A DNA stretch of 64,000 nt from Bog-473 sp963828505 (GTDB lineage Bacteria > Actinomycetota > Acidimicrobiia > Acidimicrobiales > RAAP-2). Position numbers and translations under genes: made by a program. The notes beneath the pieces were generated by a model. It made no database searches. It saw only the letters and a list, made by a program, of their open reading frames with translations, and was not told the DNA's origin. Where the stretch lies: NCBI GenBank assembly GCA_963828505.1, contig CAWHFM010000007.1, positions 62,001 through 126,000 on the forward strand. Direction: 5' to 3'. Positions 52,393 through 61,064 of the stretch are shown in pieces. The stretch's first letter is position 1; the number at the start of each line of letters is the position of its first letter.

Positions 52393-52794
52393 TCAGTTGT
52401 CGCGCCGGTGGAAGCGTGAACGGAACCAGTCGCGAGCCTCGTTGACAGCGCCCTCGATGCCGGTGGAGCCGTTTCTCGTCTTCTGTTCCCCGTCCTTGTT
52501 CCGGGTCAGGTCATGCCAACCCGCTCTGCCCATCCGCCTCAGGTTGCGCTCGAACCAGACGGCTGAGGCGAACATGATGATCACACCGAGGAATCCCGCA
52601 ACCACCGACTTGCTGTAGAAGGCGACCAGCACGACGACGCCGAGGATGAAGGTGACGGCGGCCCACTTGCAGTATCGCCCGGCGTGCCGGTAGACGGTCT
52701 CCGATCGCACGCGCTCGGCGAACTCAGGGTCCTGACGAACCAACGACTCTTCCAGCTCGGCCAGAATGCGCTGTTCGTGATCGGAAAGCGGCAC
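52393..52794 (-). CDS. DUF3040 membrane protein
   Basis: 133 residues. Starts VPLSDHEQRILAELEESLVRQDPEFA, the DUF3040 signature, then two transmembrane helices (KWAAVTFILGVVVLVAFYS and VVAGFLGVIIMFASAVWF) and a charged C-terminus. Found throughout actinobacteria, often near the dcw cluster; function unknown. GTG at 52792-52794 chosen because family members begin M/V-PLS-HEQ. Confidence 0.88.
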   Translation of the reverse strand: MPLSDHEQRILAELEESLVRQDPEFAERVRSETVYRHAGRYCKWAAVTFILGVVVLVAFYSKSVVAGFLGVIIMFASAVWFERNLRRMGRAGWHDLTRNKDGEQKTRNGSTGIEGAVNEARDWFRSRFHRRDN

Positions 52795-53148
52795 TACCAA
52801 CTGCCCCCTGGGTTTGACCCTTCTGTCTGCGCACCATGTTGGCACGACCGAATGCCGCGGACAACGAGAACGTCCCCGTTCGATTCTCCGTGGCGGGTGC
52901 ACCTCACCACCCGGCAGCTTAGGACTCCCATCGGGCACCCGGCACGCGGAGCGGAGGTCACCGGACCGAGCTCGGTCCGGGCCGGGACGGGGCGAGGGCA
53001 AGGCGGGCAACGGACGGGCCCGGCCAGGCCGCCGGAGCCGCAGGCCTGGGCACCGGGACTCGAAGGCGACGCACGGGACGAACCGACCAAGGTGGGAGGC
53101 CGACCGTCCATGACGCTCCGGCGGCGCCCGACCCTCGGAGCCGCCGGC
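52795..53148. other. Gene-free interval between the DUF3040 and LapA-like genes
   Basis: About 350 bases. Open frames are present on both strands but are Arg/Pro/Gly-rich without a family or ribosome site. A GTTCGATTC near 52880 resembles a tRNA T-loop but no stem or acceptor fits. Nothing else recognised. Confidence 0.55.
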
Positions 53149-53424
53149 TCAGCCCTTGTCCGTCTGCTTCGGCTTTCGCCGCATGACCAGTGCCGCGATC
53201 AGCGCACCGAGCAGGCCCGAAATGAGGATCACGAGGATCAGCGGCGCCTGGCGGTTGTACACCCAGAAGTGGATGCCGACCCGATGAAAGTTCCCCAGGG
53301 CGAACCACACCAGGAGGACGGCGGCCACGGCGATCACGATCAGCCGTACCTGCCGGCGGCGGTCGAGCCGGCCCTTTCCGTCCCCGCCCGTCGCTTCACC
53401 ACGCTCGGCAATTTCACGTGCCAC
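53149..53424 (-). CDS. LapA-like (DUF1049) membrane protein
   Basis: 91 residues. Basic N-terminus, then two helices: VRLIVIAVAAVLLVWFALGNFHRVGIHFWVYN and PLILVILISGLLGALIAALVM, followed by RRKPKQ. This is the LapA/YrvD-type layout. Role in envelope or lipopolysaccharide assembly in proteobacteria; unknown in actinobacteria. GTG at 53422-53424, with a TATTCG box immediately upstream that suggests a leaderless transcript. Confidence 0.85.
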   Translation of the reverse strand: MAREIAERGEATGGDGKGRLDRRRQVRLIVIAVAAVLLVWFALGNFHRVGIHFWVYNRQAPLILVILISGLLGALIAALVMRRKPKQTDKG

Positions 53425-53737
53425 TGCGAATAGTCTGCCGCGCCGGGGGTGGTTGCGCGCGCACCGTCCGAACGGCGGGAGTCCGGACCGGACCTCGAGG
53501 GAGCGGCCATCCTGCTCACCCGGCCGCCACGCCCCGATCCCACTTGGTCCCCCCGGGGAACTGGCGCTCGCTCGACCCCTCTCCTGGGTCCCTTCCGACA
53601 GCCCTCGCCCGACAGCCCTCCCCCGCCCCGACCGCAGCCCAACTCCGACCACGACCGACACACCTGCTATGAGAAGGGGTCGGAAACCGGCCGGCGGGAG
53701 GCGACAGTCGCCGCGGAAGAGCAGCGAAGGGAGCCGC
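53425..53737. other. Intergenic region between divergent LapA-like and acyl-CoA ligase genes
   Basis: About 310 bases, very G+C- and Pro/Arg-codon-rich. A TGCTATGAG near 53667 could be the -10 for the ligase gene. No other element is recognised. Confidence 0.5.
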
Positions 53738-55300
53738 ATGAGCGCCAGCGAGATACTCACCGGGGCCCGCACCATGTGGGAGCTGGTCGACCGACGGGCG
53801 GAGGCCTCGCCTCGTCACCCGATGCTCATCGCTCCCGACGGCAGCCTGACGACGTTCGGCGAGTTCCGGGACACGGCCGAGCGCGTGGCGGCCGGCCTCC
53901 AGGCCATCGGTGTCTCCGAAGGTTCGGTCGTCTCGTGGCAGCTGCCGACCCGAGTCGACACGGTGGTCCTGTCGATCGCGCTCTCCCGCCTCGGTGCGAT
54001 CCAGAACCCGATCATCCATCTCTACCGCGAGCGTGAGGTCGCATTCGCACTGCAACAGACCGGCGCGAGCCTCTTCGTCATCCCGGGCACATGGCGTGAC
54101 ACCGATTACGCCGCGCTGGCCCACCGCGCCCTCGAAGGCGCCGCCGCGCCACCTCGGATCCTCTCCCTCCACGACGGGCTTCCCGAGGGCGACCCCGCGC
54201 TCCTACCCCCGCCTCCCCCGGGGACTTCCCCCGAGTCCGCCCCCCTCCGCTGGATCTACTACACCTCCGGCTCGACGGCGGACCCCAAGGGGGTGCAGCA
54301 CACGGACCAGACCCTCATCGCCGGCGGTTGGGGCCTGGCCCGTGCCCTCGACATGAAATCCGACGACGTCGGTTCCATCGCCTTCCCGTTCGCGCACATC
54401 GCGGGGCCCGACTACCTGGTGACGATGCTGTCCTTCGGGTTCCCCGCCATCCTGGTCGAGTCCTTCTCGGTGCCCGACGTCCTTCCGCTGTTCCGCCGGC
54501 ACGGGGCGACGATGGTCGGAGGCAGCACCGCCTTCTACGTCGCCTATCTCGCCGAGCAGAGGAAGACCCCGTCCGAACCCATCCTCCCGTCCCTGCGGCT
54601 CATGTCCGGCGGAGGCGCGGCCAAGCCACCGGAGATCCACTTCGAGGTCCGAAACGAGGTCGGGGGCCGCGGCGTCGTCCACGGCTACGGCATGACCGAA
54701 GTGCCGATGATCTCCAACGGCTCGCCGCACGACACGGACGAGCAGCTGGCCAACACCGACGGCAAGCCGGTGACGGGGGCCGACGTGCGCATCGTGACCC
54801 TCGACGGGCAGATCGCCGCACCCGACGAGGAGGGCGAGGTCCGGGTCAAGGGTCCGATGGTGTTCCACGGCTACACCGATCCCGCGCTCGACGAGGAGGC
54901 TTTCGACGAGGACGGGTACTTCCGGACCGGCGATCTCGGTCGGCTCCGCGCCGACGGACACCTCACGCTGACGGGTCGGCTCAAGGACGTCATCGTCCGC
55001 AAGGGAGAGAACATCAGCGCCAAGGAGATCGAGGACTTGCTCTACACCCACCCGAAGGTCGTCGAGGTCGCGGTGATCGGGCTCCCCGACCCCGAACGCG
55101 GCGAACGGGTCTGCGCCGTGGTCCAGGTGGCCGACGACGCGGAACCGCTGGACCTGGACCAGGTGGTCGCCTTCTGCCGCGACGCCGGGCTCATGACCCA
55201 GAAGATCCCCGAGCAACTCGAGATCCGCTCGGAGTGGCCGAGAGCCGGAACCGGCAAGATCGTCAAGAAGACCCTCCGCGACGTCTACTCGGCCGCGTGA
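53738..55300 (+). CDS. AMP-dependent acyl-CoA synthetase/ligase
   Basis: 520 residues. RWIYYTSGSTADPKGVQHT (P-loop-like), GYGMTEVPM, YFRTGDLGRLRADGHLTLTGRLKDVIVRKGENISAKEIEDLLYTHP and the C-terminal Lys in PRAGTGKIVKKTLRD are all present. It resembles cyclohexanecarboxylate- or medium-chain acyl-CoA ligases; the true substrate is unknown. ATG 53738 has GAAGGGAG six bases upstream. The stop overlaps the phosphatase start (GTGA). Confidence 0.92.
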   Translation: MSASEILTGARTMWELVDRRAEASPRHPMLIAPDGSLTTFGEFRDTAERVAAGLQAIGVSEGSVVSWQLPTRVDTVVLSIALSRLGAIQNPIIHLYREREVAFALQQTGASLFVIPGTWRDTDYAALAHRALEGAAAPPRILSLHDGLPEGDPALLPPPPPGTSPESAPLRWIYYTSGSTADPKGVQHTDQTLIAGGWGLARALDMKSDDVGSIAFPFAHIAGPDYLVTMLSFGFPAILVESFSVPDVLPLFRRHGATMVGGSTAFYVAYLAEQRKTPSEPILPSLRLMSGGGAAKPPEIHFEVRNEVGGRGVVHGYGMTEVPMISNGSPHDTDEQLANTDGKPVTGADVRIVTLDGQIAAPDEEGEVRVKGPMVFHGYTDPALDEEAFDEDGYFRTGDLGRLRADGHLTLTGRLKDVIVRKGENISAKEIEDLLYTHPKVVEVAVIGLPDPERGERVCAVVQVADDAEPLDLDQVVAFCRDAGLMTQKIPEQLEIRSEWPRAGTGKIVKKTLRDVYSAA

Positions 55301-55875
55301 GCGCAGGCCAGGTCCCGAGAGGCGGCGCCCCGCGCCCGGGCTTCGTCCCGCCCGATCCGCTGGCCGGAGGGCCGTACCGCGTCGCCTTCGTCTGCACCGG
55401 GAACATCTGCCGATCCCCCATGGCCGAGGTCATGACGCGCGCCATGGCGGCGACGACCGAGCTCGCCGACGGAACCGCTCTCGGTGCTCACGTCGAGCTC
55501 CGGAGTGTCGGCACCGGGCCCTGGCATGAAGGAGAAGCCATGCATCCGTTGGCTGCTGCGGCCCTGGCTCGTGCCGGCTACACCGAGAACCATCACGTCG
55601 CCCATCAGTTCAAGACGGCGGACATCGGGAGTATCGATCTCCTGGTCGCCCTCGACCGACGACACCTTCAGACCTTGCGGGGCCTGGGCGTCGATCCGGA
55701 CCGCCTCGTGCTGCTGCGCTCGTTCGACGCCGCCGCCGGGGCCGCCGTCGACGTGCCGGACCCCTACTACGGCGACGACGACGTGTTCGACCGGTGCCGC
55801 GACATGATCGCCACCTCGTGCGCCGGTCTGGTCACCTCGCTCGCCGCATACTGGGACTCCTTCTGGGCGGCGTGA
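55297..55875 (+). CDS. Low-molecular-weight protein-tyrosine phosphatase
   Basis: 192 residues. The active-site loop is FVCTGNICRSPMAEV (C-X5-R, about residues 33-40), with the general-acid Asp in DVPDPYYGDDDVF. A 28-residue Pro/Gly-rich extension precedes it. These enzymes dephosphorylate protein Tyr or, in related cases, Arg. GTG 55297 overlaps the ligase stop by 4 bases, so the two are one operon, although no functional link is obvious. Confidence 0.93.
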   Translation: MSAGQVPRGGAPRPGFVPPDPLAGGPYRVAFVCTGNICRSPMAEVMTRAMAATTELADGTALGAHVELRSVGTGPWHEGEAMHPLAAAALARAGYTENHHVAHQFKTADIGSIDLLVALDRRHLQTLRGLGVDPDRLVLLRSFDAAAGAAVDVPDPYYGDDDVFDRCRDMIATSCAGLVTSLAAYWDSFWAA

Positions 55876-55999
55876 CCCGCTCGGCGGCGAGGCGAGAACA
55901 CACGCCTCTCGTCTGTCGCCCGCGCCGGGCAAGTCCGTGACCAGGGCCATCGCCCGAATTCGACCGCAGGCCGACCCTGGACGCTCCCGCGGCGTGTGA

Positions 56000-56005
56000 C
56001 ATAGT
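56000..56005 (+). promoter_or_regulatory. -10 box for a leaderless CapA-like transcript
   Basis: CATAGT ends 6 bases before the GTG at 56012, the spacing expected when transcription starts at the initiation codon. No clear -35. Confidence 0.5.
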
Positions 56006-56011
56006 GCCGAC

Positions 56012-57418
56012 GTGGTGTCACGCAGGGTCCGCCGCCGCCGGCGACAGTTCACGACGGTCGGTGTCCTGGTGGTGCTCCTGCTGATCTACTTCGCCTTCTT
56101 CTCCGGAGGGGGATCGAAGCCGCCGCCGTCCGAGTCCGTGCACAAGGCTCACGACACCGTTGACGTGAAGCCGTTCCCCAAGCACTCGCCCCTCAATCCG
56201 GACTGGACGGGCGACGGCAAGCAGGTGACGTTCGGCTTCGGCGGCGACGTCCATTTCGCCGGCGCGGTCGGGAACAACCTGGCCCAGAACCCCACCACCG
56301 CGCTCGGTGCGACGATCCCTCAGCTCTTCACCGGCACACAATTGCGAATGGTGAACCTCGAGACGGTCGTGACGGACGGGATCTGCCCCGAACCGCAGAA
56401 CAAGCCGTACATCTTCGACGCACCCGCCTCGGCGATCACGGCGCTCAAGAGCGCACAGATCACATTGGTCACGGAGGCCAACGACCACGGGGAGGACTGT
56501 GGCCCCCAAGGGCTCTCCCAGAACCTCTCCGTCGCGGCGCAGGCGGGATATCCGATCATCGGAATCGGGAACAACGCCGCCCAGGCCTTCACGCCCTACC
56601 GCGTGACGATCGACGGCCAGCGCATCGCGATCATCGCGGCGACCCAGGTCATCGCCGACAACCTCGTCCCCACGTGGACCGCGACCGCCACGACCGGCGG
56701 CGTCGCCTCGGCCATCGATCCCACCGAATTGGTCCGCGAGGTCCAACAGGTCCGGCGCAGCGCCGACACCGTGATCGTCTACGTCCACTGGGGCACCGAG
56801 ACGCAATCCTGTCCCAATCCCCAGCAAGAGCCGCTGGCCCAGCAGCTCGTCCGTGCAGGCGCCGACGTCGTGATCGGCTCCGATGCGCACGTCCTCTCGG
56901 GAGGCGGCTATCTCGGGAGCGCGTACGTGGACTACGGGCTGGGCAACTTCGCCTTCTACGACGACACGCCGCCCGAGACGTCGAGCGGGTCGCTCATCGT
57001 CACCGCCGCCGGCCGGCACGTCGTGAGTGTCACGTTCCGGCCGGCGACGATCGTGGGCGGGCTGCCCCAGCCGCTCACCGGCGCCCCGGCCGCCACCGCA
57101 CTGGCGAGCTGGACGTCGGCCCGGGCCTGCACCAATCTCTCCGCCGGCGCAGCCTCGAGTCTCGCCACCATGCGCACCGAGACAGTTCCATTCGTGGCGC
57201 CCACTCCCCCGCCATCGGCCACGACGACGACAGCTCCGGGCTCGGCGACCAGCAGTTCCACCACGACGACGACGACCCACAGGACCACGTCGACCACGGG
57301 CAGGACCACGTCGACCACGGGCAGGACTACGTCGACCACCGGGAGCACCACGTCGACCACGGCCACGACCTCGCCCGCGCCCACCACGACGTCGTCGACC
57401 GACAACGCCGGTGGTTGA
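56012..57418 (+). CDS. CapA-family protein with a Thr-rich repeat tail
   Basis: 468 residues. Basic start, one membrane anchor (TTVGVLVVLLLIYFAFFSGGG), then a CapA/metallophosphatase-type domain: TFGFGGDVHFAG, MVNLETVVTDG, VTEANDHGEDCGPQGL, VIVYVHWGTETQSCPNPQQEPLAQQLVRAGADVVIGSDAHV and YVDYGLGNFAFYD. CapA proteins act in poly-gamma-glutamate export, but no capB or capC is nearby, so the name reflects the fold only. The last 75 residues are Thr/Ser/Pro repeats ending DNAGG. It should be membrane-anchored with the domain outside. GTG 56012 or 56015. Confidence 0.88.
   Translation: MVSRRVRRRRRQFTTVGVLVVLLLIYFAFFSGGGSKPPPSESVHKAHDTVDVKPFPKHSPLNPDWTGDGKQVTFGFGGDVHFAGAVGNNLAQNPTTALGATIPQLFTGTQLRMVNLETVVTDGICPEPQNKPYIFDAPASAITALKSAQITLVTEANDHGEDCGPQGLSQNLSVAAQAGYPIIGIGNNAAQAFTPYRVTIDGQRIAIIAATQVIADNLVPTWTATATTGGVASAIDPTELVREVQQVRRSADTVIVYVHWGTETQSCPNPQQEPLAQQLVRAGADVVIGSDAHVLSGGGYLGSAYVDYGLGNFAFYDDTPPETSSGSLIVTAAGRHVVSVTFRPATIVGGLPQPLTGAPAATALASWTSARACTNLSAGAASSLATMRTETVPFVAPTPPPSATTTTAPGSATSSSTTTTTTHRTTSTTGRTTSTTGRTTSTTGSTTSTTATTSPAPTTTSSTDNAGG
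57281..57364 (+). repeat. Four 21-bp coding repeats in the CapA-like gene
   Basis: Units at 57281, 57302, 57323 and 57344; the first two are identical and the last two have three or four changes. They encode RTTSTTG-type heptapeptides in the Thr-rich tail, a spacer likely to be cell-wall-spanning or O-glycosylated. Confidence 0.85.
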
Positions 57419-57452
57419 GCCGCGGCCGCAGCAGCAACGACGGCCGCTCCGT

Positions 57453-58043
57453 TCAGGCCACTGATTCGAAAGTCGGCGCTCCCGTCTCCAGCGGGACACG
57501 GGCCGACCGCGCCGTGAAGCTGATGGCGTGGTACCAGCCGCACAACATGAGCAGGTCGAGGATCTGAACTTCGTCGAATTCGAGGCGAAGCTCCGCCCAG
57601 AGCTCGTCGGACACGTCACCCGTGCCGTGAAGCGAGTCGACCAACTGCACCAACAGGCGGTCCCGGCGCGCCTCCCAACAGAGATCGTCGGACCCGCCGT
57701 GCACCAGCGACTTCACCTGCCCGGGCGTCAGCCCGGCCCGCTCCGCGAAGAACGCCGTGTGGACACCCCATTCGTACTGACAACCACAGCGGGCGCATGT
57801 CCGGTCGATCACGATCTCCCGCTCGCGCAGGCCGACCGAGAGCGTCCGGCTCAGCTCGTGACGGCCCCACGGTTCCATGGCGACCGTCATGGGCCGGTTG
57901 CGCACGAACGTCCGGAAGAGGGCGATGGCGGGGACGCCCGCCGGCATCATCGAGCGCAACTGCGCCTCGACCTCGGGTTCGAACGGCGCCTCCAGGGGCG
58001 CAATCCGGGGCTTGACCGGCACGACTCCACCTCTTGTCATCAC
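57453..58043 (-). CDS. Carboxymuconolactone decarboxylase-family protein
   Basis: About 196 residues. CMD core with the cysteines in DRTCARCGCQYEWGVHTAFFAERAGL, a variant of the AhpD active site, and SDELWAELRLEFDEVQILDLLMLCGWYHAISFTARSA at the end. Likely a thiol-dependent oxidoreductase or a lactone-type decarboxylase. The 5' end carries two near-identical ribosome-site/GTG copies (58020-58061), giving starts at 58043 (GTG followed by ATG) and 58022. It is divergent from the HxlR-type regulator, which probably controls it. Confidence 0.88.
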   Translation of the reverse strand: MMTRGGVVPVKPRIAPLEAPFEPEVEAQLRSMMPAGVPAIALFRTFVRNRPMTVAMEPWGRHELSRTLSVGLREREIVIDRTCARCGCQYEWGVHTAFFAERAGLTPGQVKSLVHGGSDDLCWEARRDRLLVQLVDSLHGTGDVSDELWAELRLEFDEVQILDLLMLCGWYHAISFTARSARVPLETGAPTFESVA

Positions 58044-58061
58044 GACTCCACCTCCTGTCAG
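58020..58061 (-). promoter_or_regulatory. Tandem 21-bp duplication of Shine-Dalgarno plus GTG start
   Basis: Two 21-base units (58041-58061 and 58020-58040) match at 19 positions and each contains (A)GAGGTGGAGTCGTG. The units are in frame, so either GTG gives the same protein with a 7-residue difference. Confidence 0.85.
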
Positions 58062-58081
58062 GTTGAAAACGCGGCATCGAC

Positions 58082-58104
58082 GATGTTTCTGAATCCGAAA
58101 CATC
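58082..58104. promoter_or_regulatory. Operator 1: perfect inverted repeat in the HxlR/CMD intergenic region
   Basis: GATGTTTC-N7-GAAACATC, perfectly symmetric. Probable HxlR-family binding site, 39 bases upstream of the CMD-gene start. Confidence 0.8.
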
Positions 58105-58122
58105 CTCCTGGGGGTTACTCTA

Positions 58123-58143
58123 TTGTTTCGAAAACAGAAACGT
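58123..58143. promoter_or_regulatory. Operator 2: second TTTC-N7-GAAAC site
   Basis: TTGTTTC-N7-GAAACGT, the same half-sites and spacing as operator 1 and 42 bases from it (four helical turns), in an A+T-rich patch that should include the promoters. Confidence 0.75.
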
Positions 58144-58184
58144 CAACCCCACCCACCCGGCCCGTTCGGAGTCCAACCCGCCTG

Positions 58185-58563
58185 ATGCCACGACCGAATC
58201 GCGCCGAAACGCCACTCCCCTTCCCGGGCCGTAAGGTTCGCGGCTCGTCGTCGGGGCGACCCCTCATGGCCGCCCTGGATCTTCTCGGACGACGCTGGTC
58301 CCTCAGGGTCCTCTGGGAGCTGCGTCGGGGACCGGTGGGAGCCAGGGAACTCCGCAGCCGGTGTGACGAGATGTCGTCGAGCGTCCTGTACAGCCGCCTG
58401 GACGAATTGCGCGTCGACCGGTCTCATCGAGCAAGACCCGGAGGGCGCCTACACACTCAGCCCACGAGGCCAGGAGCTCGGAGCGGCGCTCGAACCGCTG
58501 CAGGATTGGGCGCAGCGGTGGGCGCACGACCTGGAACGGGCCGGTCCCGCCGATGCTCCCTGA
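58185..58563 (+). pseudogene. HxlR-family winged-helix regulator, frameshifted near 58415
   Basis: From ATG 58185 the frame encodes ALDLLGRRWSLRVLWELRRGPVGARELRSRCDEMSSSVLYSRLDELR, a textbook HxlR DNA-binding domain. The continuation, TGLIEQDPEGAYTLSPRGQELGAALEPLQDWAQRWAHDLERA, lies in the next frame and ends at TGA 58561. The junction reads CGCGTCGACCGG, consistent with one extra base. Corrected, the protein would be about 125 residues. It is divergent from the CMD gene with two matching operators between them. Missing in HxlR are extra domains; the regulated signal is often a quinone or aldehyde, not inferable here. Confidence 0.8.
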
Positions 58564-58622
58564 CCACGTCGGTCCGACCGGGTCGGGGGATCGAAGTCGG
58601 CGGTCGTGCGACAGTTTCAGGA

Positions 58623-59483
58623 GTGGTTCACGATCCGGCTGCTTTCCGTGGCACCGCCCCGTACTACGTCGCCGGCCGACCGCCGTACTCGCCTCGCCTG
58701 CACGCCGTGCTGCGCCAGGAGCTCGGCCTCGACGGCACCGGACGACTGCTCGACGTCGGGTGCGGGCCCGGCGTGCTGACGACCGAACTCGCCGACCTCT
58801 TCTCCAAGGTGGTCGGACTCGACCCCGAGCCCGGGATGCTCGCCGAGGCCCGACGTCGGGCGGGAGCCCGCGGTCTCGACAACGTCACCTATATCGAGAA
58901 CGTCGCCGAGCACATCGGCGAGCTCGGGATCGGGCCCTGCCGTGCCGTCACCTTCGGCCAGTCCTTCCATCGCGTCGACCGCTACCCCGTCGCCGAAGCG
59001 GTCTATGACCTCCTCGAGCCCGGCGGCGCCATCGTTCTGGTCGGTCACGAGGTGGAGGGTCGTCGGCGACCCGACGGGCCCGATCTGCCCGACATTCCGC
59101 ACGACGAGGTCCGATCCCTGATCGCCAGTCACCTCGGCCATCCCGTCCCTCCAGCCACGGGGCCGGTCGAACGGTGGGAGGTCACGCTCCGGAACACCCG
59201 CTTCGGGACGCCGCGTCTCGTGGTCGCCCCGGGCCGTACCGATCTCGTGCGGGACGTCGACGCTGTCGTCGCCAACTACTTCTCCATGTCCTACGCCGCG
59301 CCTCCGCTTTTCGGCACACAGAAGGGCAGGTTCGAAGACGAGCTCAGGGCCCTCTTGTACCGCCACGCTCCGGAGGGCCGGTTCTGGGAATGGCCGGGTG
59401 ACACCGAGATCGTCCTGGCGACCAAGCCCGGTGTCCGGCCGAACCACTCCGCCTACGGCAGCTCCACCTTCGACCAGCTGTGA
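58623..59483 (+). CDS. Class I SAM-dependent methyltransferase
   Basis: 286 residues. Motif I is LLDVGCGPGVLTTELADLFSKVVGLDPEPGML, followed by NVAEHIG, CRAVTFGQSFHRVDR and LLEPGGAIVLVGHE. The N-terminal FRGTAPYYVAGRPPYSPRL is like trans-aconitate/small-molecule methyltransferases. Substrate unknown. GTG 58623 is the first plausible start after the HxlR stop; no good ribosome site. The 3' end overlaps the convergent DUF2254 gene by about 30 bases. Confidence 0.9.
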   Translation: MVHDPAAFRGTAPYYVAGRPPYSPRLHAVLRQELGLDGTGRLLDVGCGPGVLTTELADLFSKVVGLDPEPGMLAEARRRAGARGLDNVTYIENVAEHIGELGIGPCRAVTFGQSFHRVDRYPVAEAVYDLLEPGGAIVLVGHEVEGRRRPDGPDLPDIPHDEVRSLIASHLGHPVPPATGPVERWEVTLRNTRFGTPRLVVAPGRTDLVRDVDAVVANYFSMSYAAPPLFGTQKGRFEDELRALLYRHAPEGRFWEWPGDTEIVLATKPGVRPNHSAYGSSTFDQL

Positions 59484-60874
59484 GGCTTCTCCTCGAAGGC
59501 CGCCTCGTCCGGCAGGCGCCCGTGGCGGAAACGGATGTCGTCGAGGTCGTTGGGCTCGGTCACCGTCACCTCCGAGAGTCGTAGCACCATGTCCGCCTGC
59601 CGGCGCAGCACACTGCGCTGCCACTCGGAGGTGGTGTCGAGCATGATCCCGCCGATGGAGTCCATCAGCCGGATCAGGACGGCCGGATTGCCGCCCGCGG
59701 ACTGCCGGATCTTGTCGAAGGCGCGGTTGACCATGCGGTCGTACGACGGATCGAGCTCAATCAACCGGACCATGCCCCGCGAGTCCCGGAACACCCCCTC
59801 TTCGAGGATCCGGCCCGATATCCGTCCGAGCCCCGCCGCCAGCCAGTCGATGCAGGTCAAGGCGGTGAAAGTGTCGTTGACCGCGGCCGAAAGGGCCCGG
59901 ATGGCGATCTCGACCATCTGGTCGACGGCGAAGACGGGATCCTGCACGAGCGTGCGGTGAGGACCCGTCACGTGCGCCTTCGAAAGCGCGCGGCCGACCT
60001 CGGGCGCTGCACCGCGCGGCCACACCGTGGCCAGCGGTCGCCCCATGGCGAGGAAGTGACCGGGCCGGTGCTCCAGGCGGATGACCGAGTCCGTCCGGGT
60101 GGCGATGGAGATGAGCTGCGGGTAACCGACGTACTGGAGGTAGCCCCCGACCATGGACGGAACCGTGGCACCGCGCTCCTCGAGGAGCAGGTGCAGCTCG
60201 GCCACGGACTTCCCCGCGCCGGGCGCGCTGCCGATCTCCGGCGCGGGATCACCCACCCGCACCGGGAACTCGGCGTCGATCGAGTGCACCAGGTCGGAGG
60301 CGATGCCGGCGATCACCTCGGGCAGCTGAATCGACTTCGCAATGTGGTGGATGAAGTAGATGAGGACGGCGATGTCGACGAGGAGCAGTACCTCGGCGAC
60401 GCTCGTGGAGAGATGGGGGATGAACTCCCGGTCGGCGCTGGCACTGATCGACCCGAGCGCCAGAACGGAATAGACGAACGTGCCGACGAAGACCCCCAGC
60501 GTCACCTGGTTCCCGATGTCGCGCACGAAGTTCCGCATCATCCGGGGGCCGAACTGCTGCGAGGCCAGGGTCAGAGCCAGGATCGTGATGGAGAACACGA
60601 CGCCGACGACGGTGATGACCGCGGCCGCGATGGCGATGAGCACCTGCGGGACCACGCTCGCGCTGCCGGTGCGGATCCAGAACGGAAGGGTCAGGTCATG
60701 GTGATAGGCCGCGAGATCGATCGAGAACGTGACGGCGAACAGCAGCACGGCCGTGACGATCAGAATGCTCGGAACGACCCACAGGGTGGTGCGGAGCTCC
60801 TCCCATCGCCAGCGCGGCAGCTCTCCCGAGTTTCTTCCGAGCCGCGCCGGCTGAGGGGGAACCTCCTGCTCCAT
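59453..60874 (-). CDS. DUF2254 membrane protein
   Basis: 473 residues from ATG 60874. Four N-terminal transmembrane helices (LWVVPSILIVTAVLLFAVTF, PQVLIAIAAAVITVVGVVFSITILALTLASQQFGPRMM, VTLGVFVGTFVYSVLAL, VAEVLLLVDIAVLIYFI), then a soluble region with YLQYVGYPQL, VFAVDQMVEIAIRALSAAVNDTFTALTCIDWLAAGL. This is the DUF2254 layout. Function unknown. In-frame GTG codons just upstream could add a few residues. Confidence 0.9.
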   Translation of the reverse strand: MEQEVPPQPARLGRNSGELPRWRWEELRTTLWVVPSILIVTAVLLFAVTFSIDLAAYHHDLTLPFWIRTGSASVVPQVLIAIAAAVITVVGVVFSITILALTLASQQFGPRMMRNFVRDIGNQVTLGVFVGTFVYSVLALGSISASADREFIPHLSTSVAEVLLLVDIAVLIYFIHHIAKSIQLPEVIAGIASDLVHSIDAEFPVRVGDPAPEIGSAPGAGKSVAELHLLLEERGATVPSMVGGYLQYVGYPQLISIATRTDSVIRLEHRPGHFLAMGRPLATVWPRGAAPEVGRALSKAHVTGPHRTLVQDPVFAVDQMVEIAIRALSAAVNDTFTALTCIDWLAAGLGRISGRILEEGVFRDSRGMVRLIELDPSYDRMVNRAFDKIRQSAGGNPAVLIRLMDSIGGIMLDTTSEWQRSVLRRQADMVLRLSEVTVTEPNDLDDIRFRHGRLPDEAAFEEKPHSWSKVELP

Positions 60875-61064
60875 GTCGCTCACCACGGTGACCGCCCGCG
60901 CCCTGCCGTGCGGCGGGCGGCGAACTCTGTCGATGGGAATGAGGCGGTCATCGGGATCCGTACTCTGCTTGCCGACCAGTCTTCCCGGCACACCTGTTCC
61001 TCGTGCAGGATAGCCTCGACCACTTCGGTGCGAGACCTGACCGGCGGGCCTGGCCGCCGCGACG

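Noticed and set aside
52860..52915. tRNA T-loop-like GTTCGATTC followed by GTGCACC
   Set aside because: The flanking T-stem does not pair, and no acceptor, D-arm or anticodon arm can be drawn.
57281..57364. Repeats in the CapA-like gene as a possible CRISPR array
   Set aside because: Units are contiguous 21-mers without spacers, in frame, and encode Thr-rich heptapeptides.
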